DNA of 64,000 nt from Microbacter margulisiae. Lineage in GTDB: Bacteria; Bacteroidota; Bacteroidia; Bacteroidales; Paludibacteraceae. The DNA is taken from NCBI RefSeq assembly GCF_014192515.1, contig NZ_JACHYB010000001.1, forward strand, positions 248,001 to 312,000. The letters are read 5' to 3'. The notes below the pieces were generated by a model that was not told the DNA's origin, did no database searches, and saw nothing but the letters and a program-made list of their open reading frames with translations. The translations under genes were made by a program, and so were the position numbers. Positions 62,716 to 64,000 of this stretch are shown in pieces. Each line of letters starts with the position of its first letter. Position 1 is the first letter of the stretch.

Positions 62716-63954
62716 ATGAACGTAGAGATAATGACAATAGGCGATGAGTTGCTCATTGGGCAGGTCGTCGATACCAATTCGGCATGGATGGGAGCTATGC
62801 TTACCAAAGAAGGATTTCACATCCAGGGTATTACTTCCATAGGTGACGAAGCCATTGTAATAAAAGAGACGCTGGCGCGCCTTATGGCTAAAAGCAATAT
62901 TGTATTGATTACCGGTGGTCTTGGCCCAACCAACGATGATATAACACTGAAAACTCTGGCAGAGTTTTTTAATACATCCTTGGTTTTTGATGCTTCGGTT
63001 TATGCCGATATTGAGAGATTCTTTGAAGGCAGGAAGGATATGATGAATACTTTGAATCGCGACCAGGCGCTTGTGCCGGCTGACGCTACCGTTATTCATA
63101 ACAAAGTGGGAACTGCTCCTATCACCTGGTTCGAAAAAGAAGGCAAGGTAGTGGTATCGATGCCCGGCGTACCTGTTGAGATGAAGCAGGTGATGAGTGA
63201 TGAAATCTTACCCAGACTCAAGCAACGTTTTAATGTGCCTTCTATTCAGCATCGGCATATCTTGGTGCATGGCATTGGTGAATCTTCGTTAGCTATTCAA
63301 TTGGAAGAGTGGGAGAGTGCATTGCCTTCTTTTGTCAAGCTGGCTTATCTGCCTCAGGTTGGATTGGTGCGATTGCGATTGACGGCAAGCCTGCCTGATG
63401 AGGCTTTATTGACTCGTACACTGGACGAAGCGGTAGAAAAGGTTGTGCCTTTATTAGGTAATACTCTGTTGGCTTTGGAAGATACAACCCCTGCCGAGGT
63501 TATTGACCGCCTGCTGAAACAAAAGAAAATTTCTCTTTCCGTGGCCGAAAGTTGTACCGGTGGTAATATTGCTCATTTAATTACTTCACAGCCGGGTTGT
63601 TCTGAGTATTTCAAGGGAGGTGTTGTGGCTTATGATAATGATGTAAAATGCAAGGTGTTAAACGTAAGCTCAAAGGATATTAATGAATATGGAGCTGTAA
63701 GCCGGCAAGTCGTTGAACGAATGGCATCCGGTGTCAGACAGTTACTGCAAACGGATGTTGCAGTAGCTACTTCCGGCATTGCAGGCCCTACAGGAGGAAC
63801 TCCTGAAAAACTGGTAGGCACGGTGTGGATTGCTGTAGCGACAGCAAATCAGGTTATGAGCCGCGTGTTTCAGTTTGGTAATATTCGAGATCGAAATATA
63901 ACGAGGGCGTCTATAGAAGCGTTAGCTATGGTTAAAGAAATGGTGGAACAATGA
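62716..63954 (+). CDS. cinA: CinA family protein (competence/damage-inducible; NMN amidohydrolase)
   Basis: The 412-aa protein has the N-terminal MoaB/MogA-like domain (EIMTIGDELLIGQVVDTNSAWM, ITGGLGPTNDDITLKTLAEFF). The C-terminal CinA/PncC domain reads LSVAESCTGGNIAHLITSQPGCSEYFKGGVVAYDN and VAVATSGIAGPTGGTPEKLVGTVWIAVA. The C-terminal domain deamidates NMN, and the N-terminal one may act as ADP-ribose pyrophosphatase. Full length. The window ends 46 bp later with an ATG at 63993 that may open the next gene. Confidence 0.94.
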   Translation: MNVEIMTIGDELLIGQVVDTNSAWMGAMLTKEGFHIQGITSIGDEAIVIKETLARLMAKSNIVLITGGLGPTNDDITLKTLAEFFNTSLVFDASVYADIERFFEGRKDMMNTLNRDQALVPADATVIHNKVGTAPITWFEKEGKVVVSMPGVPVEMKQVMSDEILPRLKQRFNVPSIQHRHILVHGIGESSLAIQLEEWESALPSFVKLAYLPQVGLVRLRLTASLPDEALLTRTLDEAVEKVVPLLGNTLLALEDTTPAEVIDRLLKQKKISLSVAESCTGGNIAHLITSQPGCSEYFKGGVVAYDNDVKCKVLNVSSKDINEYGAVSRQVVERMASGVRQLLQTDVAVATSGIAGPTGGTPEKLVGTVWIAVATANQVMSRVFQFGNIRDRNITRASIEALAMVKEMVEQ

Positions 63955-64000
63955 TTTGTCAGGGTTGCTTGCAAGTATAAAACAAAAGCCTTATGAGAAA

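Overview
The window looks like a Bacteroidota chromosome segment, probably order Bacteroidales. Evidence: intergenic boxes of the TAnnTTTG type, the Bacteroidota promoter -7 element; weak Shine-Dalgarno sequences; moderate GC; and characteristic families (DUF2807, DUF3788, long CusA, HMA-AraC regulator, REP/RAYT relics). The genus cannot be fixed from the sequence.

Layout. 1-9.4 kb is housekeeping: a partial YicC endoribonuclease, then tsaB, a Pif1-like helicase with HRDC domain, a patatin lipase, an acyl-CoA synthetase, mtaB, tgt and a small lipoprotein; tsaB, mtaB and tgt all serve tRNA anticodon-loop modification. 9.6-20.5 kb (minus strand) is a copper-resistance block: SHOCT membrane protein, CopA-type ATPase with five N-terminal metal-ribbon repeats, small metal-ribbon protein, CusA, TolC-like CusC and CusB, with a copper-sensor-like AraC regulator upstream. 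20.7-21 kb holds tRNA-Val(GAC) and tRNA-Pro(GGG). 21.1-30.3 kb carries tpx, a DPM1-like glycosyltransferase, mntH, a class II photolyase, a DUF2807 protein, ogt, dihydroorotase, a TIGR01777 epimerase and a flavodoxin-DUF2007 fusion.

30.5-47.1 kb is accessory. It begins with an FN3-like protein, a 38-bp palindrome, an 11-copy 42-bp minisatellite and a GC-rich membrane AraC regulator. Two inverted ~145-bp repeats (33.2 and 47.0 kb) bracket a region that is AT-rich up to about 43.5 kb. Its genes are nearly all on the plus strand: an unknown/PIN-domain pair; a three-gene operon with two HEPN-type proteins (TIGR02391/Ymh and AbiJ-NTD3/Abi_C) plus a small acidic protein; a trypsin-like protease; a secreted-protein gene split by an IS3 element; an IS4 element; and further secreted and enzymatic proteins. 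The HEPN operon lies between two related 130-bp imperfect palindromes that resemble integron attC sites, so I read the region as an integrase-less cassette array (CALIN-like) carrying defence modules. This is the best candidate for an undescribed system. Degenerate REP sequences and a RAYT relic also sit here.

47.5-53.8 kb is a tight heme operon hemA-C-D-B-L-E for glutamate to coproporphyrinogen III; no late heme genes follow. 54.2-62.6 kb is the high-affinity potassium system kdpA-kdpB-(META-domain lipoprotein)-kdpC-kdpD-kdpE. cinA closes the window, with a clear TTTG-N21-TACCTTTG promoter.
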